Source: an uncultured Lachnospiraceae bacterium
GTDB taxonomy: Bacteria; Bacillota; Clostridia; Lachnospirales; Lachnospiraceae
Assembly (NCBI GenBank): GCA_930972465.1
Contig: CAKNHF010000004.1
Coordinates: 62,001-126,000, forward strand
Direction of reading: 5' to 3'
DNA: 64,000 nucleotides
This document shows positions 44,565 to 54,070 of this stretch, piece by piece. Both the position numbers and the translations under genes were made by a program. The notes beneath the pieces were generated by a model. The model saw nothing but the letters and a program-made list of their open reading frames with translations. It was not told where the DNA came from and did no database searches. Numbering within the stretch: the stretch's first letter is position 1; every line of letters begins with the position of its first letter.

Positions 44565-46650
44565 ACTGATCGTTCAGGATATCCGACACAGAGGATGGAC
44601 AGCGGCGCTCTCCGCCATCGCTCTGTTTCTCATGATGCCTGTGTACACCATGCTTTACCTGAGCACTTTCTCAGGCAGCATGAAGCCCGGTTTCAGCGAT
44701 TACGATCATCTCGTCAGATCTTTTCCGGGACTGCTGAACGGTCACAGCATCCAGACTCTCACTGTCATCATCGCTGCGCTTGCCGTCCTTATGGCTCTGT
44801 CCGGCTTCGGATACCTCCATTCAAAAGAGAAACTGGATTTTTACCATTCTCTCCCCGTAAAGCGTACCCGCTGGTTTGCATCCGCGTATCTGTCCGGCCT
44901 GATTCTGTTTATGATTCCCTACACAGTATGCGCCGTACTGATCGTTTCCGCAGGAGCGTCAAAGGGCATCATGACAGCGAACCTTGCCGTTCAGTGTATG
45001 CAGTCGGCCTTCGGCGGCATCCTGTCCTATATCGTAATATATACCGCTTGCGTCTTTGCGTCCATGCTGACCGGAAGGACTGCTATCGGGCTGCTTCTTT
45101 CTCTCGTTGTCATTGTATGGCCGTTTATCGTACTGAATCTGTTTTCATCACTGCAGCTGACATTTTTTAAAAGCTATTACGACGAAGCGGTTCCTCTGTC
45201 TCAGCAGCTCGCGGACTATCTGACACCGCTCGGAATCTTCTCCGCTCTGATCACACAGAGCGGGATCGGGGAACTGAGTTTCGGTGTCTCTGCAGCCGCT
45301 GTCTTTACGTCGGCACTGCTGTTTACAGCCGCCCTGCTTCTCAACAGGATCTATCCTTCAGAAGCGGCCGGTAACACTGTTGCATTCCCTGCAATCTCAC
45401 CGATCCTTAAAGTACTCATATGTATTCCCGCCGCTCTTTTCTCCGGGCTTATGATCCAGGGACTGATGGGAATCTCGGACGTAAACTGGATCTGCTTTAT
45501 AAGTCTTCTGGCTTCGGTCATCCTCTGTATTTTCATCGATTTCATCTACCACATGGATCTGAAACTGTTGAGGAAGGGATGGAAATCCACTCTGTTCTCA
45601 ATAGGCGGTGTGACTGTCATCCTGTGTATCTTCCGGTTTGACCTGCCCGGCTACGACACCTGGATACCGGATATTGACAGACTGAAAGGCATGAGTTTCT
45701 GCCCGGATTCGTTTACCGTCTATTTCTCATATCCGGACTCGGATCCCGATTCCAAACTCGGATATTATGTGCCGGAAGAAGATATGGAGCTTCTCTACAC
45801 CCTTGCGCAGACAGGTATCAATCATCTGGAAAACGGAATAACGGCAGATGATTTCTATTCCTATACAGAAGATATTCCCGATAATTGTCTTCCGGCCGTT
45901 TTCCGCTATCGTCTCAGCAGCGGACGGACCGTTCTGAGAGAGTATGCGGTCGATTATGACAAGGCAGAAGAAGTTGTGAAAAAACTTCTTGAAAGTGACG
46001 AATACCGGAAGCAGCTTTTCCCTGTTTTCCACATGGAGGGAAAGCAGATCTCCTCGATTTCTCTCAGCGATATCTATGGCCGGTATGAGGAACTGCTGCT
46101 TGGGAAAGAGCAGAGAATCGCTCTTCTGGACGCATATGAAAAGGATGTCATGGAAGTAAGCGCAGACACTCTGATCAGCGGGAAACCAATCGGTGATCTC
46201 TGTGTTGAAATCCGGTATGCAGGCGCTGACTCATCTTCCGGGGTATACAGCGCTGATATCTCTCAGGCCAGTTATGAAGAAGCAGCTCTGGTGTCCACAC
46301 TGTACATTTATCCTGAATACAGCAATACTCTGGAACTGCTCGAGGAATTCGGTTTTCCTCTGCACAGAGAGATCGATTCTTCTGACGTACGGTCCGTTAC
46401 CCTTACTCTGTCTCAGGAAACCACCGACAGCGGGAAATACACGGAAATGCTCTCGGCTCTTTCCGGCACGGCCGAGACTTCAGAAAGCGGAGACATAACC
46501 TACATTACGGTCACCGGCGAAGAAGATATCGATCTTGTACTGGATCATACCGGCGGATATGCCGGCGGCATTCTTGATATGAACTTCAATTACATGGATT
46601 ATATCGATATTCAGTATAAAGACGGGAATTTCTTCTCATATTCTATTTAA
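44539..46650 (+). CDS. Large ABC permease (YtrC-like)
   Basis: About 703 residues. Start at 44539 (GGAGG nine bases upstream), overlapping the ATPase gene by 26 bases; the ATG at 44500 lies inside the other frame without ribosome site. Eleven or so membrane helices fill residues 1-380 (IALFLMMPVYTMLYL, TVIIAALAVLMALSGFGYL, LSLVVIVWPFIVLNLF). A soluble domain of about 320 residues, rich in Asp/Glu, closes the protein and is probably extracytoplasmic. Export substrate unknown. Confidence 0.85.
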   Translation: MTSKISFIKLIVQDIRHRGWTAALSAIALFLMMPVYTMLYLSTFSGSMKPGFSDYDHLVRSFPGLLNGHSIQTLTVIIAALAVLMALSGFGYLHSKEKLDFYHSLPVKRTRWFASAYLSGLILFMIPYTVCAVLIVSAGASKGIMTANLAVQCMQSAFGGILSYIVIYTACVFASMLTGRTAIGLLLSLVVIVWPFIVLNLFSSLQLTFFKSYYDEAVPLSQQLADYLTPLGIFSALITQSGIGELSFGVSAAAVFTSALLFTAALLLNRIYPSEAAGNTVAFPAISPILKVLICIPAALFSGLMIQGLMGISDVNWICFISLLASVILCIFIDFIYHMDLKLLRKGWKSTLFSIGGVTVILCIFRFDLPGYDTWIPDIDRLKGMSFCPDSFTVYFSYPDSDPDSKLGYYVPEEDMELLYTLAQTGINHLENGITADDFYSYTEDIPDNCLPAVFRYRLSSGRTVLREYAVDYDKAEEVVKKLLESDEYRKQLFPVFHMEGKQISSISLSDIYGRYEELLLGKEQRIALLDAYEKDVMEVSADTLISGKPIGDLCVEIRYAGADSSSGVYSADISQASYEEAALVSTLYIYPEYSNTLELLEEFGFPLHREIDSSDVRSVTLTLSQETTDSGKYTEMLSALSGTAETSESGDITYITVTGEEDIDLVLDHTGGYAGGILDMNFNYMDYIDIQYKDGNFFSYSI

Positions 46651-46664
46651 GCCATACTCTGAAA

Positions 46665-46710
46665 AGGGGCGTCAGGTCCTGCCCGAAATGCTGCAGGTCC
46701 TGACGCCTCT
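46665..46710. terminator. Shared terminator
   Basis: AGGGGCGTCAGG / CCTGACGCCTCT with an inner CTGC/GCAG stem. It lies between the converging permease and phosphatase genes. Confidence 0.8.
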
Positions 46711-46717
46711 TCAGTAC

Positions 46718-47893
46718 TCAGTAATATTTTACCGTCACTCTTTTGTCCATTTCTTCAGCGGTCCGCACAAGCTGGTCAACCAGATTCTGACGCATGCTGA
46801 GGTCAAAATTAAGCTCTGTCTCCTTGTGGGCCTCGTTGACTGCCGTTCCCACAAAAAGGTGCAGTTCCGTACATTCTTCGATCAGAAGCCTTGCAAGACG
46901 GGAAGCTCCGTTGTCAGCGTCAAGATCATCGAAAAATTCAGTATCGAACTCGCCCCTGACATATTTTCTGAGAAGCTTAAGACATTTTCCCAGAGTCAGA
47001 ACTCCCTCCGTCACAAGATCGATCCCTTCTATCACAGCCATGGGCGGGACATCGGGATTTCCCGTATCGGCTTTTGTCACAATCTTTTTCTTCAGTATTC
47101 TGGCTGCAATATTTGCGCTGGTTCCTCCGGAAACAACCTTCTTTCCCTCTCCATTCATAAAGTCATGCATAATTCTTACGTCGTCCTCTTTTCTGGCCGG
47201 AGGTCCTGTAAAAATGCTGACTACGCGCCGTTCTATCACTCTGGCTACCGCAACAGTCGTATCGTCTCCCGGTCTCTCCTCATACAGTTCGTCACAGGCC
47301 TGACAGAGCATCACGGCAAGCCGGGAAGCAGAAAGGGTCTTCTTCGTGCACTTCAGCGTATACTCTGACATAGCCTCCCATGTCCATCCCTGGAGATTCA
47401 GGATGGAGCCTGCGCCGGCATAGATTACTCCGTCGCTCATCAGAACAAAACAGTCATTCTTTTCTACCCGGAACCGGTACTCGCGAACCTTCTTTCCTTC
47501 AATCTCTCTCACCTCATACGGATATTTTACGATCCTTCCCTCCCGTATATACACGCAGGAAGGATTGTCAAACTCTGCCAGATAGGCCTCACCGCTGTGA
47601 AAGATCTGCAGAATGCTGAAAGTGGCATAAGCGACTCCGCGCACACTGCAGACCGGAAGGGTCTTCGCCACCGTCTCCACACAGGACTCTATGGACGCTC
47701 CTTCCCGAAGCATGGTCCCGAGGATCTTTGACGTCAGAGTAGCCAGTATGTTCGCCTTTACTCCACTGCCCATGCCGTCCGCAAGGATCACGATATCAGA
47801 ATCCTCTGTCTTCAGAATTTCCACCTTGTCACCGCAGAGCTCTTCCTGATACTTGTTCAGACTTTTCCAGGACACATCAATACTGAAACTCAT
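46718..47893 (-). CDS. SpoIIE/PP2C-type protein phosphatase
   Basis: About 391 residues. PP2C metal motifs ILADGMGSGVKAN, FVLMSDGVIYAGA and ERPGDDTTVAVARV place the catalytic domain at about 1-225. The remaining 165 residues (IFTGPPARKEDD, MNGEGKKVVSGGTSANIAAR, GVLTLGKCLKLLRKY) form an extra domain not seen in SpoIIE itself. No membrane helices. GGAGGG precedes the ATG at 47893, 13 bases after the sensory hydrogenase, so they form a two-gene operon. The substrate is presumably a phosphoprotein controlled by that sensor. Confidence 0.88.
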   Translation of the reverse strand: MSFSIDVSWKSLNKYQEELCGDKVEILKTEDSDIVILADGMGSGVKANILATLTSKILGTMLREGASIESCVETVAKTLPVCSVRGVAYATFSILQIFHSGEAYLAEFDNPSCVYIREGRIVKYPYEVREIEGKKVREYRFRVEKNDCFVLMSDGVIYAGAGSILNLQGWTWEAMSEYTLKCTKKTLSASRLAVMLCQACDELYEERPGDDTTVAVARVIERRVVSIFTGPPARKEDDVRIMHDFMNGEGKKVVSGGTSANIAARILKKKIVTKADTGNPDVPPMAVIEGIDLVTEGVLTLGKCLKLLRKYVRGEFDTEFFDDLDADNGASRLARLLIEECTELHLFVGTAVNEAHKETELNFDLSMRQNLVDQLVRTAEEMDKRVTVKYY

Positions 47894-47906
47894 ACCCGCG
47901 CCCTCC

Positions 47907-49619
47907 TCACTGATCTTCTTCATTCAGAATGGAATCTCTGAGCTTCGTCAGCGTGACCTTTGTCTCCGCCGTCGTCTCTCCGAGGAGTCCGGCAATCTCC
48001 TGCGCCACCATCATCTGTTTTTCAATAACCTTCTGCGCCATCTCCACCGTCTCCATTTTCAGATTGTAATGCTGCTCCTTTATCTTCTCTTCTCTGGTTA
48101 TATCCTGGAAGATAACCAGAACGGCGTCCAGATTTTCTATGTAAACAACAGTTTCTTCCGCCACAATACTGTCATTCTCAAGCCGAACTTTTCTGTGAGA
48201 TACGGGTTCTCTTGTCAGCAGCGCACTCTCAATGTCTTCCGCCTCGATAAACTCAAAAATATATCTGCTGAGAGCCTCGTCATGTCCTACCCCCAGCAGT
48301 TCCTGTCCTTTACGGTTGCATTCCAGAATACGCATGTCATTTCCGATCACAAATATCATATTCGGCGTCATGTCCATGACCACATTGGACATGGATTCCG
48401 CCCGGGTCAGAGCAAACGGCATGCACATGGCAAGTTCTGCCTTTCCCTGGAATACAGCGATCGCTTTCTCACGGCACGTAGAATACCCGCAGGCTCCGCA
48501 GTTCAGTTCATCTTCCCGGGAATATTTCCCGGTGGACTTCAGGATGCCGCGGATCTGCTCTTCAGACGGCATCGGATCATCCAGCCCTCTGTTTCCGAAC
48601 TTTTTTGCCAGTTCTTCTGTTCTCATATCCGGAAGGTTCCTTGCCGCTTTATAAGAAACCACGTTTTCAATCCTGACTTTTGTCTTTACATAGGAAGTGT
48701 TCCAGTGAGCAGAGGCGGGTCCTTTCGCGCAGCCGCCTTCACATACATTTGCCTCAATAAAGCAGTGGTCCAGCTCGCCCCGGCGTATACACTCCAGCAT
48801 TTCCATACAATTCTCAAGTCCATCCACGAAAACTTTGTGGTACCCGTCTGCGTCCTCCTCTGTTACGACTGACTGAATCACACCGCCGCTGACCGGATAA
48901 AGCCGATTGATCTTCGGGTCCGGGTTACCCATAGGCTTATCCTCACATGCATGCAGATCGATCCCGGCCTCATTCAGCCAGACAGCAAGCTCTTCAAAGG
49001 TAAGGATGGCGTCCACCGCGCCGGAGACCCGTTCATCGCCGATCGCCTCCTGCTTCTTGGCAATACACGGGCCGAGAAACACCACTTTCACCTCCGGTCC
49101 GTAAATCTTCTTTATATAACGCCCGTGAGCAATCATGGGGGATACAACCGGCGCCATAAGTTCTGCACAGTCGGGATAATATTTTTCGATCAGATCATTC
49201 ACGCTGGGACAGCATGTGGTAATAATATTCGGCATCTCTCCCGCCCGCACCAGTTTTTTGTACTCGTTCGTCACCAGGGCCGCGCCCTCCGCCGTCTCAC
49301 GCACCTCGGCAAATCCAAGTTTCATGAGTGCATCCACCACCTGACCCGGAGTATCGAACTCCAGCACGCCCGCATAGGAAGGGGCGATGGAGATAACAGT
49401 CTTCAGTCCCTGCCGCAGATATCCCTTCACCCGGTCCAGATCACTGGCAAATGTCTTGGCGTTCTGCGGACAGACTTCCAGACATCTGCCGCAGTTGATA
49501 CAGTGATCCACCATGATGCGGGCCTGCTCATCCCTTACTGAAATTGCTTTTACCGCACAATGCCGTACACATTTGTAACAATGCCGGCACTTCGCATCTT
49601 TAAAGTCAATGACTCTCAT
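47907..49619 (-). CDS. hydS: Sensory [FeFe] hydrogenase with PAS domain
   Basis: 570 residues. Order: two [4Fe-4S] motifs (CRHCYKCVRHC, CINCGRCLEVC), an [FeFe] hydrogenase H domain with L1 TTCCPSV, L2 LGPCIAKKQE and L3 EANVCEGGCAKG, an extra Fe-S knuckle NCGACGYSTC, then a PAS domain (AESMSNVVMDMTPNMIFVIG to FQDITREE) and a short helix. This is the group C/HydS layout, thought to sense H2 or redox state rather than turn over. L3 ends in GP rather than GGG. AGGAGG before the ATG; followed by the PP2C gene. Confidence 0.92.
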   Translation of the reverse strand: MRVIDFKDAKCRHCYKCVRHCAVKAISVRDEQARIMVDHCINCGRCLEVCPQNAKTFASDLDRVKGYLRQGLKTVISIAPSYAGVLEFDTPGQVVDALMKLGFAEVRETAEGAALVTNEYKKLVRAGEMPNIITTCCPSVNDLIEKYYPDCAELMAPVVSPMIAHGRYIKKIYGPEVKVVFLGPCIAKKQEAIGDERVSGAVDAILTFEELAVWLNEAGIDLHACEDKPMGNPDPKINRLYPVSGGVIQSVVTEEDADGYHKVFVDGLENCMEMLECIRRGELDHCFIEANVCEGGCAKGPASAHWNTSYVKTKVRIENVVSYKAARNLPDMRTEELAKKFGNRGLDDPMPSEEQIRGILKSTGKYSREDELNCGACGYSTCREKAIAVFQGKAELAMCMPFALTRAESMSNVVMDMTPNMIFVIGNDMRILECNRKGQELLGVGHDEALSRYIFEFIEAEDIESALLTREPVSHRKVRLENDSIVAEETVVYIENLDAVLVIFQDITREEKIKEQHYNLKMETVEMAQKVIEKQMMVAQEIAGLLGETTAETKVTLTKLRDSILNEEDQ

Positions 49620-49761
49620 TTCCTATCCTCCTGTTTTTATTGCAGCCTGCATCTGCTGCCTGTTCCGTCCATTTTCTCTGTTAGAATTATTTTATCAGAG
49701 GGCTGTCTGAATATCCAGTAAAACACTTTCTCCGTGTTTCTCATATTTTTTATCTCTCCCT

Positions 49762-49791
49762 GAAACTTTTTCCCGTCCCCGGACTGTCTAA
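49762..49791 (+). promoter_or_regulatory. ECF-type promoter before sigma remnant
   Basis: GAAACT (49762-49767) and GTCTAA (49786-49791), 18 bases apart. The same GTCTAA and AAC pattern as the promoter of the sigma gene at 13059. Confidence 0.45.
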
Positions 49792-49864
49792 TAAATGTAA
49801 CCGTTATAAAACGGAACAGAAAGCTGCAGCATATGTCCGCCGGAAAGGAGGAGATAATGATATA

Positions 49865-49969
49865 ATGTACAGCACTGAAAGAAAGGAGGGCATCTCTCTG
49901 AAATACCTTGTCATAAAAGCCTGTGAGGGGGATGCCGGGGCATTTATCGAGCTGATCGAGCAGAAGTTT
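49865..49969 (+). pseudogene. N-terminal remnant of an ECF sigma factor
   Basis: MYSTERKEGISLKYLVIKAC followed by EGDAGAFIELIEQ reads like the first 30 residues of an ECF sigma (region 2.1 start), behind GGAAAGGAGG and an ECF-like promoter. After about residue 34 the frame becomes unrelated and runs into the terminator at 49985. The rest of the sigma gene and the anti-sigma gene are missing. The 424 bp between the two hydrogenase transcripts (49620-50043) holds this scrap and the terminator only. Confidence 0.55.
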
Positions 49970-49984
49970 CCTATTAAACAAAAT

Positions 49985-50015
49985 ATATCAGATGGGGATG
50001 ATCCCCATCTGATAT
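49985..50015 (-). terminator. Terminator of the hydrogenase operon
   Basis: Perfect 15-bp arms ATATCAGATGGGGAT / ATCCCCATCTGATAT around one base; on the minus strand ATATTTTGTTT follows. 28 bp after the hydA stop. Confidence 0.85.
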
Positions 50016-50043
50016 ACATTCTTCAGAACCGCCGGTTCCCGAA

Positions 50044-51786
50044 TCAGTTTATCGTTCTCTTCACATATGTAGTATGCAGTATCTGATGCGCCCGCTCACT
50101 TCCCGGGTGTCCCAGATACTCGTCATAAACTTTCTTGATGGAGGGGTTCTCGTGTGACTTCCGGATGGTTTTCGCCGAGTCATTGTCATACAATGCCTTC
50201 GCGCGGATCGCCTTAACATCCTCAAAGTTACGCACATCCGCATGCACCTGTGGCTGTCCTCCGCCATTTACACAGCCGCCGGGGCAGCACATGATCTCGA
50301 TAAAGTGGTAATCCGCTTCACCGGCGCGCACCTTATCCATAATGATCTTCGCATTGCTCAGACCGGATGCAACGGCAACCTTCACCTCCATACCGGCCAC
50401 ACTATAAACCGCCTCTTTGATCCCTTCGGTTCCGCGCACTTCCATAAATTCCACTTTTTCCAGCTCTTTTCCCGTCAGCTTTTCCACTGCAGTCCTGAGA
50501 GCCGCTTCCATAACGCCTCCTGTGGCTCCGAATATCACTCCGGCTCCCGTCGACTCGCCCAGCGGATCGTCAAATCCTTCATCCGGAAGGCTCCGGAAGT
50601 TAATTCCCACTTTACGGATCAATCTTGCAAGCTCTCTTGTTGTGATGGAAATATCCACATCCGGCACTCCCGCCGCATACTGATCCTCACGCTGTATCTC
50701 GAACTTCTTGGCCGTGCAGGGCATGACGCTGACACATACGATATTCTCCGGAGCAATCCCCATCTTCTCCGCATAATAGGTTTTCGTTATGGCGCCGAAC
50801 ATCTGCTGCGGTGATTTGCAGCTTGACAGATGCTCCAGCTGATCCGGATAATAGTGCTCGCAGTATTTGATCCAGCCCGGAGAACAGGAAGTCATCATGG
50901 GAAGCACTCCCCCGTTCTGCACACGGTCAAGGAATTCATTTGCCTCCTCCATGATCGTCAGATCTGCGCTGAAATCTGTATCAAAGACTTTGTCAAACCC
51001 GATCCTCCTGAGAGCAGCCGCCATCTTGCCTTCCACATCGGTCCCCATCGGATAACCGAATTCTTCTCCCAGAGCGGCCCGCACAGACGGGGCAGCCTGA
51101 ACGACCACATATTTCGATTCATCGGCTATCGCTTCGAGAACATCGTTGATATTATCCTTTTCGTAGAGAGCCCCTGTGGGACATGCGGCAATACACTGGC
51201 CGCAGCCGACGCAGCTGGTATCTCCCAGCCCCATTCCGAACGCCGAGCCGATAAATGTGGCGAATCCGCGGTTGTTCGGTCCGATCACGCCCACAGTCTG
51301 CACCTTCTCGCACACCGCGGAGCATCTTCGGCAGAGAATGCACTTGTTGTTGTCCCGGATCATATGAACTGCGCTGGTGTCCGGTTCATAATGATTCATC
51401 TCACCTGCAAAATAATCTTCATCCTCCACACCCAGCTCCTGGCACAGTTCCTGAAGCTCACAGTGACCGCTTCTGACACAGGAGAGACATTTCTTGTCAT
51501 GGGTGGAGAGGAGCAGCTGCAGCGTCCTTCTTCTCGAATCCAGAAGCCTCTTCGTATTTGTTTTTACTTCCATGCCTTCTGCCGCCGGATAAACACAGGC
51601 TGCGACAAGTCCCTTTGCGCCCTTTACTTCCACTACGCACATGCGGCATGCTCCGATCTCGTTGATGTCTTTCAGCCAGCAGAGCGTGGGAATCCGTATC
51701 CCCGCCAGATGCGCCGCTTCAAGGATTGTAGAGCCGGCTGGCGCGGTGACGTTCAGACCGTTGATCTTTAAATTAACATTTTCCAT
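50044..51786 (-). CDS. hydA: [FeFe] hydrogenase, catalytic subunit
   Basis: 580 residues (HndD/HydA type). N-terminal [2Fe-2S] domain (CWLKDINEIGACRMC), His-Cys cluster (HDKKCLSCVRSGHCELQ), two [4Fe-4S] (CILCRRCSAVC, CVGCGQCIAAC), then the H domain with TSCSPGW, MPCTAKKFE and EIMCCPGGCVNGGGQP, plus a small C-terminal domain (SHENPSIKKVYDEYLG). It reduces protons to H2 with electrons from NADH and ferredoxin in a complex with the two genes before it. Maturases HydE/F/G are not in the window. Last gene of the operon. Confidence 0.96.
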   Translation of the reverse strand: MENVNLKINGLNVTAPAGSTILEAAHLAGIRIPTLCWLKDINEIGACRMCVVEVKGAKGLVAACVYPAAEGMEVKTNTKRLLDSRRRTLQLLLSTHDKKCLSCVRSGHCELQELCQELGVEDEDYFAGEMNHYEPDTSAVHMIRDNNKCILCRRCSAVCEKVQTVGVIGPNNRGFATFIGSAFGMGLGDTSCVGCGQCIAACPTGALYEKDNINDVLEAIADESKYVVVQAAPSVRAALGEEFGYPMGTDVEGKMAAALRRIGFDKVFDTDFSADLTIMEEANEFLDRVQNGGVLPMMTSCSPGWIKYCEHYYPDQLEHLSSCKSPQQMFGAITKTYYAEKMGIAPENIVCVSVMPCTAKKFEIQREDQYAAGVPDVDISITTRELARLIRKVGINFRSLPDEGFDDPLGESTGAGVIFGATGGVMEAALRTAVEKLTGKELEKVEFMEVRGTEGIKEAVYSVAGMEVKVAVASGLSNAKIIMDKVRAGEADYHFIEIMCCPGGCVNGGGQPQVHADVRNFEDVKAIRAKALYDNDSAKTIRKSHENPSIKKVYDEYLGHPGSERAHQILHTTYVKRTIN

Positions 51787-51799
51787 CCTCTCTGCCCTC

Positions 51800-53587
51800 C
51801 TATTCTTTGTAGATCGCGCCGAATCGGCATTTTTCCATACATGCGCCGCACTTCACACATTTTTCCGGATTGATCATATGGATCTCTCTCACCTTGCCGA
51901 TAATGGCATCCGCCGGACAGGTCCTTGCGCAGAGCGTACAGCCCCTGCATTTGTCCGGGTCAATCCTGTACTGGACAAGATCCTTACAGACTCCTGCCGG
52001 ACATCTCCTGTCAACAATGTGCGCGATATACTCGTCTCTGAAGTATCTGAGCGTGGAGAGCACCGGATTCGGCGCCGTCTGTCCCAGCGCACACAGAGAA
52101 TTCTCTTTCAGATGGAAGCAGAGTTCCTCCAGCTTATCCAGATCTTCCAGGGTCGCCTGCCCCTTTGTAATCTTATCAAGAATCTCCAGCATTCGCCTGG
52201 TTCCGATCCTGCAGGGTGTACACTTTCCGCAGGACTCATCCACGGTGAATTCCAGGAAAAACTTTGCGATATCCACCATACAGGTATCCTCATCCATAAC
52301 GATCAGTCCGCCGGATCCCATCATGGAGCCGATGGCGATCAGGTTGTCGTAATCGATAGGCACGTCAAAATGCTCCGCCGGAATACATCCTCCGGATGGG
52401 CCTCCCGTCTGCGCCGCCTTAAACTTCTTTCCGTTCGGCACGCCGCCTCCGATCTCCTCCACAATTTCACGAAGTGTGGTTCCCATGGGGATCTCCACAA
52501 GCCCGGTATTATTGATCTTGCCTCCCAGTGCAAAGACCTTTGTTCCTTTGGATTTCTCTGTTCCCATGGAGGCGAACCACTCCGGACCGTTCACGATGAT
52601 CTGAGGTATGTTCGCATAAGTCTCCACATTGTTAAGTATCGTCGGTTTCCGGAAAAGACCTTTCAGAGCAGGATAAGGCGGACGGGGTCTGGGCTCTCCC
52701 CTGTTTCCTTCGATAGACGTCATAAGAGCCGTCTCCTCTCCGCATACAAATGCTCCGGCCCCCAGTCGGAGTTCAATGTCAAAACTGAATCCCGAATCAA
52801 AAATATTCTCACCGAGCAGGCCGTATTCCCTCGCCTGGGAGATCGCGATCTCAAGCCGCTTTACCGCAATGGGGTATTCGGCCCGGACATAGATATACCC
52901 CTGGGATGCACCGATCGCATATCCCGCGATCGCCATGGCCTCCAGTACCGCATGCGGATCTCCCTCGAGAATCGAACGGTCCATAAACGCTCCCGGGTCT
53001 CCTTCATCCGCATTACAGCATACATATTTCTGGTCCGCTTCATTCTGCGCGGCGAATTTCCATTTCAGCCCGGTCGGGAATCCTGCGCCTCCGCGCCCTC
53101 TCAGGCCGCTGTCGAGGAGGATCTGTATCACATCCTGAGGTTTTTTCTCCGTCAGCACGATGCCCAGCGCCTCATATCCTCCTGTGCCGATATATTCCTC
53201 GATATTTTCAGGATCAATGACTCCGCAGTTGCGGAGCGCCACCCGGTGCTGCTTTTTATAAAAATCAGTCTCATTGAGAGGAATGATCTTCTCCGTCTTC
53301 GTAGTTTCATCATAGAGCAGACGTCTGACCACTCTTCCTTTCAGCAGATGTTCCGAGACGATCTCCGGAATGTCATCCTCCCGGACCATAGAATAGAATG
53401 TCCCTTCCGGATAGACAATCATAATCGGTCCCAGAGCGCACAGGCCGAAACAACCGGTCTTTACAACGCCGACTTCCTCGGACAGACCGTTTGCGGCAAT
53501 CTCTTTTTCCAGCTTCTCAATGATCCTCTGACTGCCGGAGGAGGTGCATCCGGTTCCGCCGCAGACAAGTACATGTGAACGATACAT
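51800..53587 (-). CDS. hndC: NADH-binding subunit of the hydrogenase (NuoF-like)
   Basis: 595 residues. An N-terminal thioredoxin-like [2Fe-2S] domain (CGGTGCTSSG), NuoF core with NADH motif GRGGAGFPTGLKW, FMN region GAGAFVCGEETALM and the [4Fe-4S] motif ESCGKCTPCRIGT. C-terminal [4Fe-4S] pair (CRGCTLCARTC, CVKCGACMEKC). It accepts electrons from NADH. Fourteen bases before hydA. Confidence 0.94.
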   Translation of the reverse strand: MYRSHVLVCGGTGCTSSGSQRIIEKLEKEIAANGLSEEVGVVKTGCFGLCALGPIMIVYPEGTFYSMVREDDIPEIVSEHLLKGRVVRRLLYDETTKTEKIIPLNETDFYKKQHRVALRNCGVIDPENIEEYIGTGGYEALGIVLTEKKPQDVIQILLDSGLRGRGGAGFPTGLKWKFAAQNEADQKYVCCNADEGDPGAFMDRSILEGDPHAVLEAMAIAGYAIGASQGYIYVRAEYPIAVKRLEIAISQAREYGLLGENIFDSGFSFDIELRLGAGAFVCGEETALMTSIEGNRGEPRPRPPYPALKGLFRKPTILNNVETYANIPQIIVNGPEWFASMGTEKSKGTKVFALGGKINNTGLVEIPMGTTLREIVEEIGGGVPNGKKFKAAQTGGPSGGCIPAEHFDVPIDYDNLIAIGSMMGSGGLIVMDEDTCMVDIAKFFLEFTVDESCGKCTPCRIGTRRMLEILDKITKGQATLEDLDKLEELCFHLKENSLCALGQTAPNPVLSTLRYFRDEYIAHIVDRRCPAGVCKDLVQYRIDPDKCRGCTLCARTCPADAIIGKVREIHMINPEKCVKCGACMEKCRFGAIYKE

Positions 53588-53606
53588 AAATTCTCAGCCT
53601 CCTTTT

Positions 53607-53990
53607 CTACTTCAGGCCATTCTGTGCGGCACTCAGTGTATATTTCGCAACCACCTGCCCGCCCAGCAGATGAAGGCGCAGCACCTCCAGTGCTTTCTCG
53701 GGTGTCATTTTTACATAGGTCACTTTCTCTTTCCCCGGTTCCATTACCTCCACGATCGGCTCATACTGACACAGCCCGATACACCCTGTCTGTGTGACGC
53801 TGATCTTCTCAGACAGATTCTGTTCCTGCACCGCATCAGAAAGCGCGGTGAGGACAGGACGTGCCCCGCTGGCGATCCCGCATGTCGCCATACCGACAAC
53901 GACACGGATCTGATTTTCATTCTCTGCGCGCACTCCTACTTTTCCCTGCATTTTTGCTCTGATTGCGCGTAATTCCTCCAGTGATTTCAT
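53607..53990 (-). CDS. hndB: (2Fe-2S) ferredoxin-like subunit (HndB)
   Basis: 127 residues, a thioredoxin-like [2Fe-2S] domain. Cysteines at GMATCGIASGA, VTQTGCIGLCQYEP. In NADP-reducing hydrogenases HndB carries the same fold. It follows the ATPase gene and precedes hndC. GGAGG before the ATG. Confidence 0.9.
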   Translation of the reverse strand: MKSLEELRAIRAKMQGKVGVRAENENQIRVVVGMATCGIASGARPVLTALSDAVQEQNLSEKISVTQTGCIGLCQYEPIVEVMEPGKEKVTYVKMTPEKALEVLRLHLLGGQVVAKYTLSAAQNGLK

Positions 53991-54070
53991 GTATTACCTC
54001 CATTTCCGTTATCATTTTTACAGGAACGGCTGTTCGTGGTCCGCTCCTCTGTCCCGCATTGATCTGATAT

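Noticed and set aside
51641..53578. 645-codon plus-strand open frame opposite hndC
   Set aside because: It covers the conserved NuoF-like gene in antisense, shows no domain, and owes its length to GC-rich third positions of the true gene.
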